Assembly (NCBI GenBank): GCA_900102065.1
Contig: FMVK01000011.1
Location: 1-64,000 of the forward strand
From: Lachnospiraceae bacterium XPB1003
GTDB taxonomy: Bacteria > Bacillota > Clostridia > Lachnospirales > Lachnospiraceae
Reading direction: 5' to 3'
DNA length: 64,000 nt
Made by a program: the position numbers and the translations under genes. The notes beneath the pieces were generated by a model. That model searched no databases. It saw only the letters and a list, made by a program, of their open reading frames with translations, and had not been told where the DNA came from. Positions within the stretch are counted from its first letter, which is position 1, and every line of letters starts with the position of its first letter. Shown piece by piece: positions 26,201 to 36,973 of the stretch.

Positions 26201-26494
26201 ATGGATAATCAGAATTTTAATCAGAATTACAATCAGAACTTTAACCAGGGACCCTCAATCCCGCCTGAGTACCAGCCAATCAGCATGTGGGGATATTTTG
26301 GCTATGAGCTTCTCTTTGCGATCCCCGTTATCGGATTTATACTGCTCATAGTATTTTGCTTCGCACCTGCCAATGTGAATGTAAAGAATTTCGCAAGATC
26401 ATATTTTTGCTTATTCATTGTAGCTGCGATCGTTCTGCTTATCGTAGGTCTTGCCACCGGCGGTCTGGCATATATCACTGCCATGCGGGGTTAA
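26201..26494 (+). CDS. Small two-helix membrane protein with Asn/Gln-rich N-terminus
   Basis: 97 residues. The first 20 residues are mostly Asn, Gln and Phe (NQNYNQNFNQG), then IPPEYQPISMWGYFGYELLF and two membrane helices (about 35-57 and 67-90). FCFAPANVNVKNFARSYF joins them. Proteins of this layout are frequent in Lachnospiraceae, but I know of no function. A perfect AAGGAGG site and a strong terminator suggest high, independent expression. Confidence 0.8.
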   Translation: MDNQNFNQNYNQNFNQGPSIPPEYQPISMWGYFGYELLFAIPVIGFILLIVFCFAPANVNVKNFARSYFCLFIVAAIVLLIVGLATGGLAYITAMRG

Positions 26495-26549
26495 AGAAAA
26501 GGGATAAACTAAAAGGTTTAATAAAAGTTTTTGCAAATTAAGTCAAAAA

Positions 26550-26574
26550 GCAGCGGGTAACCGCTGCTTTTTTT
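26550..26574 (+). terminator. Terminator after the small membrane protein gene
   Basis: GCAGCGG (26550-26556) and CCGCTGC (26561-26567), loop of 4, seven T; A-rich upstream side extends the stem. Confidence 0.9.
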
Positions 26575-26587
26575 GGCTTTTTTCAGC

Positions 26588-26617
26588 TTGAAATCTCCGG
26601 CTTAAAAAAGTTATAAT
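26588..26617 (+). promoter_or_regulatory. Promoter of the CarD-type gene
   Basis: TTGAAA at 26588-26593 and TATAAT at 26612-26617 with an 18-bp spacer, 26 nt before the start codon. Confidence 0.75.
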
Positions 26618-26643
26618 TGTAGCATATTGAAATGGAGGATGCA

Positions 26644-27135
26644 ATGCAGAAGTATAAAGTCGGTGACTATGTTATGTACGGGGTGTCGGGGGCATGTGAG
26701 ATATCGGAAATTGGACCTCTTTCCTTTGCGGGAAAGGATAAGGTGTACTATTCTCTTAAGCCTTTTTACGACTCAAGAGATACTATCTATGTCCCTGTTG
26801 ACAGGGAGGATGAGATAGCCCGTAAGGTCGTTGGCAAGAAAGAGGCGGAGTCCGTGATCGGCAAGATCCTTTCTGAGAAGCGTCGCGGAAAACTGCCTGA
26901 GAGGGATGCGTGTGATGTCATCCTTAAATCTGCAGACAGTCTTAAGATATCCAATCTGATCAGATGCCTCAGATATATGAGAGTTGAGAACCGCAAGAAT
27001 CACAAGGGACTCAATATAGCAGAAGAGAAGCTGCTCAAGTATGCGGAGAGGATACTGTTCAGTGAGATCGCTGTTGCACTGAAGCTCAGCATGGAAGAAG
27101 CCGGAGACCGATTCGGCGAAGGGCTCGATGCCTGA
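26644..27135 (+). CDS. CarD family transcription regulator
   Basis: 163 residues. The N-terminal Tudor-like RNA polymerase-interacting domain (MQKYKVGDYVMYGVSGACEISEI to LKPFYDSRDTIYVPVD) and a helical C-terminal domain match the CarD/CdnL family, which binds the RNA polymerase beta subunit and stabilises promoter complexes. GGAGG at 26634-26638 selects ATG 26644. The gene is monocistronic. Confidence 0.88.
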   Translation: MQKYKVGDYVMYGVSGACEISEIGPLSFAGKDKVYYSLKPFYDSRDTIYVPVDREDEIARKVVGKKEAESVIGKILSEKRRGKLPERDACDVILKSADSLKISNLIRCLRYMRVENRKNHKGLNIAEEKLLKYAERILFSEIAVALKLSMEEAGDRFGEGLDA

Positions 27136-27179
27136 AAACTCCATGAAGATCATCCTGATGTAACAATCGTATATTATCA

Positions 27180-27208
27180 GGGAACGTGAATTCACGTTCC
27201 CTGTTGTT
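27180..27208 (+). terminator. Palindromic terminator between the CarD-type gene and ligA
   Basis: An uninterrupted 22-nt palindrome at 27180-27201 (arms GGGAACGTGAA) followed by a T-rich run. The centre GAATTC makes the loop of the RNA hairpin. Confidence 0.7.
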
Positions 27209-27233
27209 TTTAAATGACAACGAGGTGTGCCTA

Positions 27234-29237
27234 ATGGAAACCGATTCAAAGAAACTGACGGAGAGACAAAAGGAGCTGACGGATATCCTTTCCGAGGCGT
27301 CCAGAGCATATTACGCGGAAGACCGCGAGATAATGAGCAATTTCGAGTACGACAAGCTCTATGATGAGCTGCTGGAACTCGAAAAAGAGAGCGGTATCGT
27401 CCTTGCGGGATCGCCAACAGTCAATGTAGGATACGAGCCGGTTACGGCCCTTCCCAAGGAAAGACATCCGTCTCCCATGCTTTCGTTAAATAAGACCAAG
27501 AGCAGAGAAGAATTAAAAGAGTGGCTTGGTGATAAGGAAGGACTCTTATCCTGGAAAGAGGACGGTCTTACCGTAGTCCTTACATATGAGGGCGGGGAGC
27601 TGAAAAAAGCCGTAACCCGCGGTAACGGAGAAGTGGGAGAAGTCATTACTCCGAATGCAAAGACCTTTAAGGGACTGCCTCTTCAGATCTCTTACAAGGG
27701 AAGGCTTGTGATAAGAGGCGAAGCGGTCATCACTTATTCCGATTTCGAGAAGATTAACGAAGCCAATCCCGATGCGGATGCATTATACAAGAATCCCCGT
27801 AACCTGTGCAGCGGTTCTGTTCGTGCGCTGGATCCCAAGGTTACAGCATCAAGAAATGTCAGAGTCATAATATTTTCTCTTGTGGAAGCAAGTGATGCAG
27901 AGACCGGAGAAGCTCACGATTTCGGTCATTCATTTGAAAAAGAATTCATCTTCCTTAAAGAGCAGGGATTTACTACAGTAGAATTTAAGAGGGTCACTGC
28001 CGATACAGTGGTTGATTCCATCGGAGAATTTGAAGCTAAGATAAAGGATAATGATATCCCTTCAGACGGCCTGGTGCTTTCTTATGATGATCTGACATAT
28101 GCTGCGTCCCTCGGAAGGACAGCGAAGTTCCCCAGAGGTGCCATAGCCTTTAAATGGGCGGATGAGAACGCGGAGACCACACTCAGATCCGTAGAGTGGC
28201 AGACTTCCAGAACGGGACTCATCAATCCCGTGGCCGTATTCGATACCGTGGATCTGGAAGGAACGGAAGTCAGACGTGCCAGCGTCCACAATGTCAGCAT
28301 GATCAGACAGCTTAAACTGGGCATCGGAGACCGCATCAGAGTCTTCAAAGCCAATATGATAATCCCTCAGATATCCGAGAATCTTACCGGTTCCGATGAT
28401 TTGGAGATACCCGCGATATGTCCCGTATGCGGTGGCAGGACAGAGATAAGGAAGCAGGTGGATTCGGAAGTGCTCATGTGTACAGCACCCGATTGCCCGG
28501 CCAAGGCGCTTAAAGCTTTCGTGCATTTCACGGAACGCGATGCCATGAATATAGAGGGACTCAGCGAAGCGACTCTTGAGAAACTCATTGCCGCAGGCCT
28601 GATAAAAGACTTCCATGATATCTATCATCTGGAAGAACACAGAGAAGATATACTTGGAATGGAAGGCTTTAAAGAGAAGTCATGTGAGAATCTCTTATCA
28701 AGCATAGAAAAGAGCAGGAAAGTTGCCGTGCCCAGGATGCTTTATGCACTTGGGATACCCGGCATAGGTCTGGCGGGTGCAAAGCTTATCGCAGCTCATT
28801 TTTCTTTTGATATTGAAGCTGTCCGCAGTGCCGGAGTCGAGGAATTGTCGGAAATAGAAGGTATAGGCGGTGTTCTTGCCGGTGCTTTCTGCGATTATAT
28901 GTCGGATGAAAAAAATGCCGCAGGACTTGATGCACTGCTCAAAGAACTGGAGCTTGAGATACCTGTAAAGCATGAAGGAGCGGCGGATCTTACGGGGAAG
29001 GCTTTTGTCATAACAGGAAGCCTCAACCACTTTGCCAACAGGAGTGATCTGAAGGAACTTATTGAGTCCTACGGCGGCAAGGTTACGGGGAGCGTGACAT
29101 CCAAGACCGAGTGCCTTATCAATAACGATTCAGAGTCTACATCATCCAAGAATCAGACGGCCAAGAAGAACGGCATAAGCATACTTACCGAGGATGAGTT
29201 CTTAAGCAAGTACATGCCGGACTATCAGGTCTCATAA
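27234..29237 (+). CDS. ligA: NAD-dependent DNA ligase LigA
   Basis: 667 residues. The NAD-binding Ia region comes first, then the nucleotidyltransferase domain with catalytic Lys108 in WKEDGL (motif KxDG with Glu at the variable place). The OB fold, the four-Cys zinc finger (CPVCGG ... CTAPDCPAK), the helix-hairpin-helix array (ALGIPGIGLAGAKLI; SEIEGIGGVLAGAF) and a BRCT domain (TGKAFVITGSLNHF) follow. It seals nicks in replication and repair. It belongs to the divergent clostridial type with RGNGEVGEVITPNA. GAGGTG at 27222-27227 selects ATG 27234. Confidence 0.95.
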   Translation: METDSKKLTERQKELTDILSEASRAYYAEDREIMSNFEYDKLYDELLELEKESGIVLAGSPTVNVGYEPVTALPKERHPSPMLSLNKTKSREELKEWLGDKEGLLSWKEDGLTVVLTYEGGELKKAVTRGNGEVGEVITPNAKTFKGLPLQISYKGRLVIRGEAVITYSDFEKINEANPDADALYKNPRNLCSGSVRALDPKVTASRNVRVIIFSLVEASDAETGEAHDFGHSFEKEFIFLKEQGFTTVEFKRVTADTVVDSIGEFEAKIKDNDIPSDGLVLSYDDLTYAASLGRTAKFPRGAIAFKWADENAETTLRSVEWQTSRTGLINPVAVFDTVDLEGTEVRRASVHNVSMIRQLKLGIGDRIRVFKANMIIPQISENLTGSDDLEIPAICPVCGGRTEIRKQVDSEVLMCTAPDCPAKALKAFVHFTERDAMNIEGLSEATLEKLIAAGLIKDFHDIYHLEEHREDILGMEGFKEKSCENLLSSIEKSRKVAVPRMLYALGIPGIGLAGAKLIAAHFSFDIEAVRSAGVEELSEIEGIGGVLAGAFCDYMSDEKNAAGLDALLKELELEIPVKHEGAADLTGKAFVITGSLNHFANRSDLKELIESYGGKVTGSVTSKTECLINNDSESTSSKNQTAKKNGISILTEDEFLSKYMPDYQVS

Positions 29238-29248
29238 TTTTATGATAT

Positions 29249-29276
29249 TTAACTAAGTTGTCTGCTGTGCTATAGT
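29249..29276 (+). promoter_or_regulatory. Promoter and dyad upstream of metA
   Basis: TTAACT (29249-29254), 16 bp, TATAGT (29271-29276) with an extended TG. The dyad TGTCTGCT / AGTAGACA covers the -10 box, a possible repressor site. No S-box leader fits in the remaining 58 nt. Confidence 0.5.
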
Positions 29277-29334
29277 AGACACTAAGACCATGCTACATGC
29301 TAATACATGCAAATAGAAAGGAAGAATTTTAGCT

Positions 29335-30243
29335 ATGCCTATCAGAGTTCAGAGCGATCTGCCGGCCAGAGAGCAGCTTGAGGAAGAAAATATATTTGTG
29401 ATGGACGAGAATCGTGCTATGCACCAGGATATCCGTCCTCTTAAAGTATGTATCCTCAATCTCATGCCGATCAAGGAAGATACTGAACTTCAGCTTCTCA
29501 GAGCTTTTTCAAATACACCGCTGCAGATAGACCCTACCTTTCTTATGGTCAGAAGTCATATTTCGCAGCATACATCCGCGAATCACTTAAACCGCTTCTA
29601 TACTACTTTTGACAAGATAGAGAAGCAAAAATTCGACGGCATGATCATTACAGGAGCACCTGTTGAGCAGATGCCTTTTGAAGAGGTTGATTACTGGGAT
29701 GAGATCTGCCAGATCATGGAGTGGACCAAGACACATGTTACCAGCACGCTTCACTTATGCTGGGGTGCGCAGGCAGGTCTTTATTACCACTATGGCATTC
29801 CCAAGATAGATCTGCCGGAGAAGCTCTTCGGAATATATAAGCATACGGTCCAGCACAGAAAGACACCTCTTATCAGAGGATTCGATGATATCTTCTATGC
29901 ACCGCATTCAAGACATACCACCAACAGACCGGAAGATATCGAGGCCTGCGAGAAGCTTACCATCCTTGCTAAGTCGGATGATGCAGGAGTATTGCTTGTA
30001 AAATCGAATGATGATAAGCAGGTCTTCCTTATGGGACATCCTGAGTATGACCGTTATACGCTTGATAAGGAATATAAGAGAGATGTTGCACAGGGACTTC
30101 CGATACATATCCCGGTAAATTATTACCCGGATGATGATCCTTCACAGAAGCCTATGCTCATCTGGAGGGCTCATGCAAATACTCTTTATTCCAATTGGCT
30201 GAATTATTACGTTTATCAGGTTACTCCTTACGATCTTACTTAA
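29335..30243 (+). CDS. metA: Homoserine O-acetyltransferase (MetA type)
   Basis: 302 residues. Class I glutamine amidotransferase-like fold with catalytic Cys142 in [10 protein letters not shown] and the His/Glu pair in GHPEYDRY. It acylates homoserine in methionine synthesis. Residue 111 is Glu (GAPVEQM), where E. coli MetA has Gly; in characterised homologues Glu here goes with acetyl-CoA, so acetyl transfer is predicted. A GAAAGGAAG site precedes ATG 29335. It appears to be a single-gene unit. Confidence 0.94.
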   Translation: MPIRVQSDLPAREQLEEENIFVMDENRAMHQDIRPLKVCILNLMPIKEDTELQLLRAFSNTPLQIDPTFLMVRSHISQHTSANHLNRFYTTFDKIEKQKFDGMIITGAPVEQMPFEEVDYWDEICQIMEWTKTHVTSTLHLCWGAQAGLYYHYGIPKIDLPEKLFGIYKHTVQHRKTPLIRGFDDIFYAPHSRHTTNRPEDIEACEKLTILAKSDDAGVLLVKSNDDKQVFLMGHPEYDRYTLDKEYKRDVAQGLPIHIPVNYYPDDDPSQKPMLIWRAHANTLYSNWLNYYVYQVTPYDLT

Positions 30244-30256
30244 AAAATGCTACAAT
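30228..30256 (+). promoter_or_regulatory. Promoter of the J-domain operon
   Basis: TTACGA (30228-30233), 17 bp, TACAAT (30251-30256) with upstream TG. It lies across the end of metA. Confidence 0.5.
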
Positions 30257-30296
30257 TTCACTGCATTTTATCGGTTAAATGAAAGGTTGATCCGGC

Positions 30297-30812
30297 ATGG
30301 ATACGATGACTGCTTATGCCGTCCTTGGACTCAGATACGGAGCCTCAAAGGATGAGATCAGAACAGCATACAGGGAATTATGCAAGGAGCTGCATCCGGA
30401 CAATCCGGGGACTACCGAGGCTGACCATGAGAAGTATCTTAAGGTGGCTGAGGCTTATTCTGTGCTGGAAAATGTCTATCCCATAGGCGGCGACAGAGAA
30501 AAACCGCAGAAATCGGGCTATGATGTTTATAAACGTTCGGCCCGTGTCATGGGTAAGTCGGTTGTTTCTCACCCGGGATCCTCGGGATATCAGGCCGAGC
30601 AGCGCAGGTTTGAAGCCAGGATGCAGAAGGCCCGCGAAGAGAAGAAGATACAGCTTAATGAAGAGCTTAAGCTTCGTTCGGAAAAGTTACAGGAGAAGAT
30701 AGCAAAGGAACGTGCTATACTCAATGAGATAAGGATGATCCGCCTGGCGCATATCATCCATGAGACCATAGCCGCTGATAAGAAATACGGCGGGGAAAGC
30801 AATAATGATTGA
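30297..30812 (+). CDS. J-domain protein
   Basis: 171 residues. The N-terminal 60 residues form a J-domain with the HPD motif (LCKELHPDNPG) that stimulates DnaK ATPase. The rest is a charged helix with many Lys/Glu/Arg and no zinc-finger or client-binding domain of DnaJ. It is therefore a specialised co-chaperone with unknown client. The next gene overlaps by 8 nt. Confidence 0.85.
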   Translation: MDTMTAYAVLGLRYGASKDEIRTAYRELCKELHPDNPGTTEADHEKYLKVAEAYSVLENVYPIGGDREKPQKSGYDVYKRSARVMGKSVVSHPGSSGYQAEQRRFEARMQKAREEKKIQLNEELKLRSEKLQEKIAKERAILNEIRMIRLAHIIHETIAADKKYGGESNND

Positions 30813-31113
30813 TTTTAATGATAATCTGTATAAAGTAACACTGGATTATATCAAGAAGGAAAAGTATTCCGGAAGCTGTGACGGCAAGCGGTTCATGATC
30901 ACCATGAAAGTTGAGCAGGGACCGGATGAAACAGAGACAAAGCTCATAAATGTCTGTATGTGGCCGGAGCCTTATTCACTGGCTAAGACAGATGATAATA
31001 AGAAGACGAATGTAACATTTCCCTTTGATAATGACGGACTGGCACAGGCATGGAAATTTATCGAGACATGCTGTACCGGCAGTGTTGAGACATCAGGAAA
31101 TTTACAGTCTTAA
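30805..31113 (+). CDS. Conserved hypothetical protein
   Basis: 102 residues, soluble, no signal peptide. The pattern KRFMITMKVEQGPDETETKLINVCMWPEPYS suggests a small beta-sheet fold; I recognise no domain. It overlaps the J-domain gene by 8 nt and is 12 nt before a membrane GGDEF-like gene, so the four genes to 32514 form one operon. Confidence 0.65.
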   Translation: MIDFNDNLYKVTLDYIKKEKYSGSCDGKRFMITMKVEQGPDETETKLINVCMWPEPYSLAKTDDNKKTNVTFPFDNDGLAQAWKFIETCCTGSVETSGNLQS

Positions 31114-31125
31114 AGGGGTTAATCT

Positions 31126-32052
31126 ATGAAGAAGTTCAGATCGATCAAGTCAAGAGCGATGGTCGCTGTCAGTCTGGCATTGATAGTGCTGGTTGCATTT
31201 TCCACACTGATAAGTTATATATTTTATTCCGATGCACTTGATTCATATATCAAAGATGCATCAAGGGATGAAGCAAGGTTTCAGTTTTTCATAATATTTA
31301 CCTGCTCCATGATACTGATCGCCGTAGTGCTTATATTTATCACATCGGCACTTATGGATCTGTGTGTCGTAAAGCCTGTCACGGATATGACCCGTGCCAT
31401 CTCGGAGATAAGCTTCGATGAAGACGGCATGATCCGTGGAGAAGACGATTCCAAGCATTCTCTTAAGAAACTGGAGATCAACTCCGGTGACGAGATGGAA
31501 GAGCTGTATAAGACACTTAAGAAATTCCAGCTGGATACCAGTGAATACCTGATCAGTATGCGTGATGACAGCTGGGAAAAAGAGCATGACAGCATGACCA
31601 TGCTTGCAAATGGCGTAAAATTCAACAAGCGCAAGAAGGAAGTATACCCTTACGCGGATTCAATCTATATCGCCTGCCTCAATATCATTAATCTCCATGT
31701 GGTTAATGATAAGATCAGTTCGGAAGCGGGTGACGGTATCATTTCCAAAGTAGCAAGAGAACTCAGGAGACTTAATTCCGAGAACATCCATGCTTACAGA
31801 CTGGAAGAGGATCATTTCCTTCTTGTATTCTGCGGATATCTGGAGGAAGAGGCTATTTCCGTATTAACCAAATGGGTGGACAGAGTAGGTCGTCTTAACC
31901 GTAATTCGGATGAATTCGAATGCAGACTGGTATGGGGCGGAGCTTACGGAGAAGGTCTCTTTGATGTAGACGATGTATATAAGCATGCGGACACCGAGCT
32001 TTACTGCAATACGGCTGTAACCAAAAAGAATCTTAAATCTGAAGAATCTTAA
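31126..32052 (+). CDS. Membrane protein with HAMP and degenerate GGDEF domain
   Basis: 308 residues. Two membrane helices (about 11-33 and 50-72), a HAMP-like segment (VVKPVTDMTRAISEISF) and a GGDEF-fold domain from about 145. The signature is RLEEDHF where RxGGDEF is expected, and the substrate-binding HDSMTML-NGVKF part is altered, so diguanylate cyclase activity is unlikely; it may bind a nucleotide or be purely structural. AAAGGGG before ATG 31126. It sits in the J-domain operon. Confidence 0.75.
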   Translation: MKKFRSIKSRAMVAVSLALIVLVAFSTLISYIFYSDALDSYIKDASRDEARFQFFIIFTCSMILIAVVLIFITSALMDLCVVKPVTDMTRAISEISFDEDGMIRGEDDSKHSLKKLEINSGDEMEELYKTLKKFQLDTSEYLISMRDDSWEKEHDSMTMLANGVKFNKRKKEVYPYADSIYIACLNIINLHVVNDKISSEAGDGIISKVARELRRLNSENIHAYRLEEDHFLLVFCGYLEEEAISVLTKWVDRVGRLNRNSDEFECRLVWGGAYGEGLFDVDDVYKHADTELYCNTAVTKKNLKSEES

Positions 32053-32067
32053 ATAAAGGGGTCGTTA

Positions 32068-32514
32068 TTGAAAAGGATAGCAAGTCTGGATAAACTGGAT
32101 AAGATCAACTACTATTCTAAAATGCACACCAACCTGGTGAAGTGGTGGGATGTGAACATCACCGATCCGACCAAGATACCTGTGGATGGTGAGGCCTTTG
32201 AGGATGATAAGGATAGCAGTGATATGGAAAGCAGTGATGCCGCCTATGCAGCAGCTGATGATTACGATGCAGATGCTGTGGCTGATAAACTTCTGGCGGA
32301 TGCCCTCTCCGAGGATTTTGATGCTTCGGCGGTGGAAGGATCCGTTACGGACGGAGAGTCTTCCGGCGCAGAGGAGATGATCTCAACCGGTGACCCGGAG
32401 GTTGATGCCACTGCGATGGAGATCTACAACAGACTCATGAGAGAGGCTGCTGCCGATGAAGCTGCTAAACAGGCTGAGATAGAGGCGGCAAAGAAAGCGG
32501 CTGAGGAGAACTGA
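32068..32514 (+). CDS. Acidic hypothetical protein
   Basis: 148 residues from a TTG start (AAGGGG lies upstream). The N-terminus MKRIASLDKLDKINYYSKMHTNLVKWWDVN is basic and helical; the rest is an Asp/Glu/Ser/Ala-rich low-complexity region and an alanine-rich helix. I recognise no family. It ends the J-domain operon, converging on the minus-strand activase gene with 2 nt between the stops. Confidence 0.6.
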   Translation: MKRIASLDKLDKINYYSKMHTNLVKWWDVNITDPTKIPVDGEAFEDDKDSSDMESSDAAYAAADDYDADAVADKLLADALSEDFDASAVEGSVTDGESSGAEEMISTGDPEVDATAMEIYNRLMREAAADEAAKQAEIEAAKKAAEEN

Positions 32515-32531
32515 ACTCATCTGGAGTTCTC
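32506..32531. terminator. Small bidirectional hairpin at a convergent gene pair
   Basis: GAGAACT (32506-32512) pairs with AGTTCTC (32525-32531), spanning both stop codons; weak T tract only. Confidence 0.45.
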
Positions 32532-35500
32532 TTCCGGAGTAGTCTTCTTATCGGGATCTGCATTATCCGCTGCTTTTTTTGCCATATTCTTGTTGGCTGT
32601 GGAAAGCATGAGTTTGATCCTGTTCAACTGGTTAACTTCGCTGGCACCGGGATCGTAGTCGATGGCCACGATATTGGATGTAGGATAGCGCTTGCGCAGT
32701 TCCTTGATGACACCCTTACCGACTACGTGGTTAGGAAGGCATCCGAAGGGCTGTGTACATACGATATTCTCGGTTCCGGAGTGGATGAGCTCGAGCATCT
32801 CGCCTGTAAGGAACCAGCCTTCACCGGTCTGATTTCCGATGGATACGATATCCTTTGCATAGTTTACCAGATCGTAGATATTGGCAGGAGGATCGAAATG
32901 CTTACTCTTAGCCAGCGCTTTGGCAGGGAAGGAGCGGACAAAATCCATACCTTTTATACCGAGCTTGGAATTCCTTGCGGTCTTCTTACTCATACCAAGC
33001 TCTTCAGCTTTGTAGATCTGATTATAGAAGCAGTAGTACATGAAATCGATGAGGTCGGGTACAACAGCTTCTGCACCTTCGCGCTCCAGGAGATCGACTA
33101 AGTGATTGTTTGCGGCAGGTGCGAATTTGACAAGAATCTCACCGACGATACCTACGCGGGGCTTGCGCTCCTCGTGGATAGGTATATTGTCGAACTCTTC
33201 GATCATCTGCGCGCATATCTTTTTATACTTTCCAAATGAAGGATGCTTTGAGCATATGAACTCATTGCAGACCTTAAGCCACTTCTGATGAACCTCTTCT
33301 ACAGAACCCGGTGTGATCTCATAAGGACGCATACGATATACGCATCTCATGAATATATCACCGAAAAGTGCTGCGTAGAGAAGTCTGACGGCGAGCTTGA
33401 GATTGATCTTGAATCCGGGATTGGCTTCAAGACCGCTTAAGTTAAGCGAGATAACGGGGATATGAGGATATCCGGCCTTCTCAAGGGCACGTCTTATGAA
33501 TCCCACATAGTTGGTGGCTCTGCATCCGCCGCCGGTCTGGGTCATCATGAGAGCGAGGTGATCCGTATCATACTCGCCTGTCTGGATAGCTTCTATAAGC
33601 TGACCTACTACGCACAGTGAAGGATAGCAGGCATCGTTATTAACATACTTAAGACCGACATCAACGGAGTGACGGTTGTCGTTATCCAGGACTTTTAAGT
33701 TGTATCCGCAGGTCCTAAAAGCTGCTTCAAACATATCGAAGTGGATAGGGGACATCTGAGGACAGATGATGGTATAGGTCTTGCGCATCTCTTCAGTGAA
33801 GAGAACACGGTTGATATTGGTAGGATTGATGGTGCGCTTTGCATTCCTGCGCTCTTTTACTTCAAGAGCAGCAATGAGTGAACGAACTCTGATGCGGGCT
33901 GCACCCAGGTTATTTACTTCATCGATCTTAAGGCAGGTATAGATCTTGCCGGAACCTGACAGGATATCATTTACCTGATCGGTGGTAACTGCATCAAGAC
34001 CGCATCCGAAGGAATTGAGCTGGATGAGATCAAGATCCTCTCTTGTGCGGACATATGTAGCTGCCGAATAGAGTCTTGAATGGTACATCCACTGGTCGGA
34101 TACGATGAGAGGTCTGTCGGGGCATCCTAAGTGAGATACGGAATCCTCTGTAAGAACCGCGATATCGTAAGTATTGATAAGTTCGGGTATACCGTGGTTG
34201 ATCTCGGGATCGCAGTGGTAGGGACGACCTGCAAGCACGATACCGCGCTTATGATTTTCTTCCATCCATTTAAGGACTTCTTCACCCTTCTTCTGCATAT
34301 CCTTATGAGCCGCATCGAGCTCTTTCCATGCAGCGTCAACGGCATCCGATATCTTGGAAGGATCGATCTCCGTGAATTCTTTGATAAGGGCCTGAGAAAT
34401 CAGCGCCGGATCAGAGAAGTTCATGAAGGGGTGTCTGAAGATCACATTGCCGTCAGTGATGGCTTCAACATTGTTCTTGATATTCTCGGGGTATGAGGAG
34501 ACGATGGGGCAGTTGTAGTGATTGTTTGCGCCCTTGGTTTCATCACGCTCGTAGAAAAGTGAAGGGTAGAAGATGAAGTCGGGCTTCTGTTCTACCAGCC
34601 ACTGTACATGTCCGTGAGCAAGCTTTGCGGGATAGCATTCCGATTCCGAAGGGATGGATTCTATACCAAGCTCATATATCTTTCTGTTTGAGGTGGGAGA
34701 AAGGAGTGTCCTGTATCCCAGCTCTTTGAAGAAGGTTGCCCAGAAAGGATAGTTCTCGTAGATGTTCAGGACGCGGGGGATACCCACTACGCCGCGATAT
34801 GCTTTATCCAAAGGCAGGGGTTCGTAGTCAAAGAATCTCTTTAACTTATATTCGAACAGATTTGGAATATTATTCGCATTCTTGGGCTTGCCAAGACCGC
34901 GCTCACATCTGTTTCCGGAGATGAACTTTCTGCCGCCTGAGAAAGTGTTGATGGTAAGTCGGCAGCTGTTGGTACAGCCGCGGCACTTTGACATGGATGT
35001 GGTAAATTCAAACTTCTCTATATCGTCGAAGGAGAGCATGGTGGTCTGATAGCCCTTCTCGTAACGCTCTCTTGATACGAGAGCGGCACCGAAAGCGCCC
35101 ATGATACCTGCGATATCGGGACGGATGGCTTCGCATCCGGCAATATTTTCAAAGCTCCTAAGTACCGCATCATTATAGAAGGTTCCGCCCTGTACGACGA
35201 TGTTGCGGCCGAGTGCGGCAGCGTCGGATACTTTTATAACCTTAAAGAGTGCATTCTTTATAACAGAATAAGCAAGACCTGCGGAGATGTCGGCAACTGA
35301 TGCGCCTTCCTTCTGGGCCTGCTTAACCTTGGAATTCATGAATACGGTACATCTGGTACCGAGATCGATGGGATGCTCTGCGAAAAGAGCTGCCTTTGCG
35401 AAGTCCTGAACACTTAGGTTAAGTGACTTGGCAAAGGTCTCAAGGAAGGAGCCGCATCCGGAAGAACATGCTTCGTTGAGCATAACGGAATCGACATTAC

Positions 35501-36854
35501 CGTCCTTGATACGGATGCACTTCATATCCTGACCGCCGATATCCAGGATGCAGTCGACCTTGGGATCGAAGAAAGCTGCCGCATAATAGTGAGCAACAGT
35601 CTCAACCTGTCCGTCATCAAGGAGGAAAGCGGCCTTCATCAGAGCTTCGCCGTATCCTGTGGAGCAGGCACGTACTATGCGTGCACCGCCGGGAAGCTTG
35701 GAGCGCAGATCCTTGAATGCTTTAAGAGCGGTCTCAAGAGGTGAGCCGTTATTATTGGAATAAAATGACCAGAGCAGGGCACCCTTATCGGATACCAGTG
35801 CCATCTTGGTTGTTGTGGATCCCGCATCTATACCAAGGAAGCAGTCGCCGTGATAGGTTGAAAGATCCGCAGTACCGACACATGCCTTGTCATGGCGTGC
35901 GGTGAAAGCTTCATATTCAGCCTTATCCTTAAATAAAGGCTCCATACGTTCCACTTCGAATTCCATATGGATACCGCCTGCAAGACGGTCGAACATTTCC
36001 TTTAAAGTTGTCTCTGCATTATCGAGGCCCTTAGTGGTATCGGCGGCAGAGATATTGGGAGTTCCGGCACTGAGCGCGGAACCGATGGCTGCAAAGAGGT
36101 GAGAGTTCTCAAGCTCTATCGTATGCTCATCATCGAGTTTTAAAGTCCGGATAAAAGCGGCCTTAAGTTCCGATAAGAAGTGAAGGGGACCGCCGAGGAA
36201 TGCCACATGTCCGCGGATAGGTTTACCGCAGGCAAGACCTGAAATGGTCTGATTAACTACAGCCTGGAAGATGGATGCCGAGAGATCTTCTCTTGTGGCA
36301 CCGTCGTTGATAAGAGGCTGGATATCGGTCTTCGCAAAAACACCGCATCTGGCTGCAATAGTATAGAGGGATTTGTATCCCTTTGCATATTCATTGAGCC
36401 CCGGAGCATCCGTTTGGATGAGGGAAGCCATCTGGTCGATAAATGAACCCGTACCGCCGGCGCAGATACCGTTCATACGCTGCTCCACGCTGCCGTTTTC
36501 GAAATAGATGATCTTCGCATCCTCACCGCCAAGTTCGATGGCTACATCTGTCTGGGGAGCAAAAGTCTCAAGAGAGGTACTTACGGCAATAACTTCCTGC
36601 ACGAAAGGGACACCCAGGTGATTGGCAAGGGTGAGTCCGCCGGAACCTGTGATAACGGGACGGATCTTCTTGTCACCGGTTACTTCTATGGCTTTGCCGA
36701 TGAGGCCTTTTAAGGTCTCGCTGATATCGGCGAAGTGTCTCTCATAATCAGAAAAAAGAATATTGTTGGCGTCATCGATAAGCGCGATCTTAACAGTAGT
36801 GGATCCGATATCGATGCCGAGTCTTAATGCATCGTTATTGCCTTTTGTGCTCAT
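32517..36854 (-). CDS. Giant acyl-CoA dehydratase activase-type protein
   Basis: 1445 residues. Two ASKHA ATPase domains in tandem ([17 protein letters not shown] at about 12-28 and [17 protein letters not shown] at about 335-352), each with a Cys-rich loop ([18 protein letters not shown]) as in HgdC, the [4Fe-4S] archerase of 2-hydroxyglutaryl-CoA dehydratase. A DUF2229 region ([14 protein letters not shown]) and an HgdB-like region follow. Related proteins are widespread in anaerobes and their substrate is unknown; they may act as ATP-driven low-potential electron donors. GGAG precedes the ATG at 36854. There is no dehydratase next to it. Confidence 0.9.
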   Translation of the reverse strand: MSTKGNNDALRLGIDIGSTTVKIALIDDANNILFSDYERHFADISETLKGLIGKAIEVTGDKKIRPVITGSGGLTLANHLGVPFVQEVIAVSTSLETFAPQTDVAIELGGEDAKIIYFENGSVEQRMNGICAGGTGSFIDQMASLIQTDAPGLNEYAKGYKSLYTIAARCGVFAKTDIQPLINDGATREDLSASIFQAVVNQTISGLACGKPIRGHVAFLGGPLHFLSELKAAFIRTLKLDDEHTIELENSHLFAAIGSALSAGTPNISAADTTKGLDNAETTLKEMFDRLAGGIHMEFEVERMEPLFKDKAEYEAFTARHDKACVGTADLSTYHGDCFLGIDAGSTTTKMALVSDKGALLWSFYSNNNGSPLETALKAFKDLRSKLPGGARIVRACSTGYGEALMKAAFLLDDGQVETVAHYYAAAFFDPKVDCILDIGGQDMKCIRIKDGNVDSVMLNEACSSGCGSFLETFAKSLNLSVQDFAKAALFAEHPIDLGTRCTVFMNSKVKQAQKEGASVADISAGLAYSVIKNALFKVIKVSDAAALGRNIVVQGGTFYNDAVLRSFENIAGCEAIRPDIAGIMGAFGAALVSRERYEKGYQTTMLSFDDIEKFEFTTSMSKCRGCTNSCRLTINTFSGGRKFISGNRCERGLGKPKNANNIPNLFEYKLKRFFDYEPLPLDKAYRGVVGIPRVLNIYENYPFWATFFKELGYRTLLSPTSNRKIYELGIESIPSESECYPAKLAHGHVQWLVEQKPDFIFYPSLFYERDETKGANNHYNCPIVSSYPENIKNNVEAITDGNVIFRHPFMNFSDPALISQALIKEFTEIDPSKISDAVDAAWKELDAAHKDMQKKGEEVLKWMEENHKRGIVLAGRPYHCDPEINHGIPELINTYDIAVLTEDSVSHLGCPDRPLIVSDQWMYHSRLYSAATYVRTREDLDLIQLNSFGCGLDAVTTDQVNDILSGSGKIYTCLKIDEVNNLGAARIRVRSLIAALEVKERRNAKRTINPTNINRVLFTEEMRKTYTIICPQMSPIHFDMFEAAFRTCGYNLKVLDNDNRHSVDVGLKYVNNDACYPSLCVVGQLIEAIQTGEYDTDHLALMMTQTGGGCRATNYVGFIRRALEKAGYPHIPVISLNLSGLEANPGFKINLKLAVRLLYAALFGDIFMRCVYRMRPYEITPGSVEEVHQKWLKVCNEFICSKHPSFGKYKKICAQMIEEFDNIPIHEERKPRVGIVGEILVKFAPAANNHLVDLLEREGAEAVVPDLIDFMYYCFYNQIYKAEELGMSKKTARNSKLGIKGMDFVRSFPAKALAKSKHFDPPANIYDLVNYAKDIVSIGNQTGEGWFLTGEMLELIHSGTENIVCTQPFGCLPNHVVGKGVIKELRKRYPTSNIVAIDYDPGASEVNQLNRIKLMLSTANKNMAKKAADNADPDKKTTPEENSR

Positions 36855-36934
36855 TACGTATTACTCCTATGCAGACGGGTATGACATTTCCGACTGTATA
36901 CAATTACCCTATGTTAAAACGGTCATACTCCGCA

Positions 36935-36963
36935 ATTATAACCTTGAAGCGGGTTGTTTTCAA
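36935..36963 (-). promoter_or_regulatory. Promoter of the activase gene
   Basis: On the minus strand TTGAAA (36963-36958), 17 bp, TATAAT (36940-36935), 80 nt before the start codon. Confidence 0.8.
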
Positions 36964-36973
36964 GATTTGGCGT

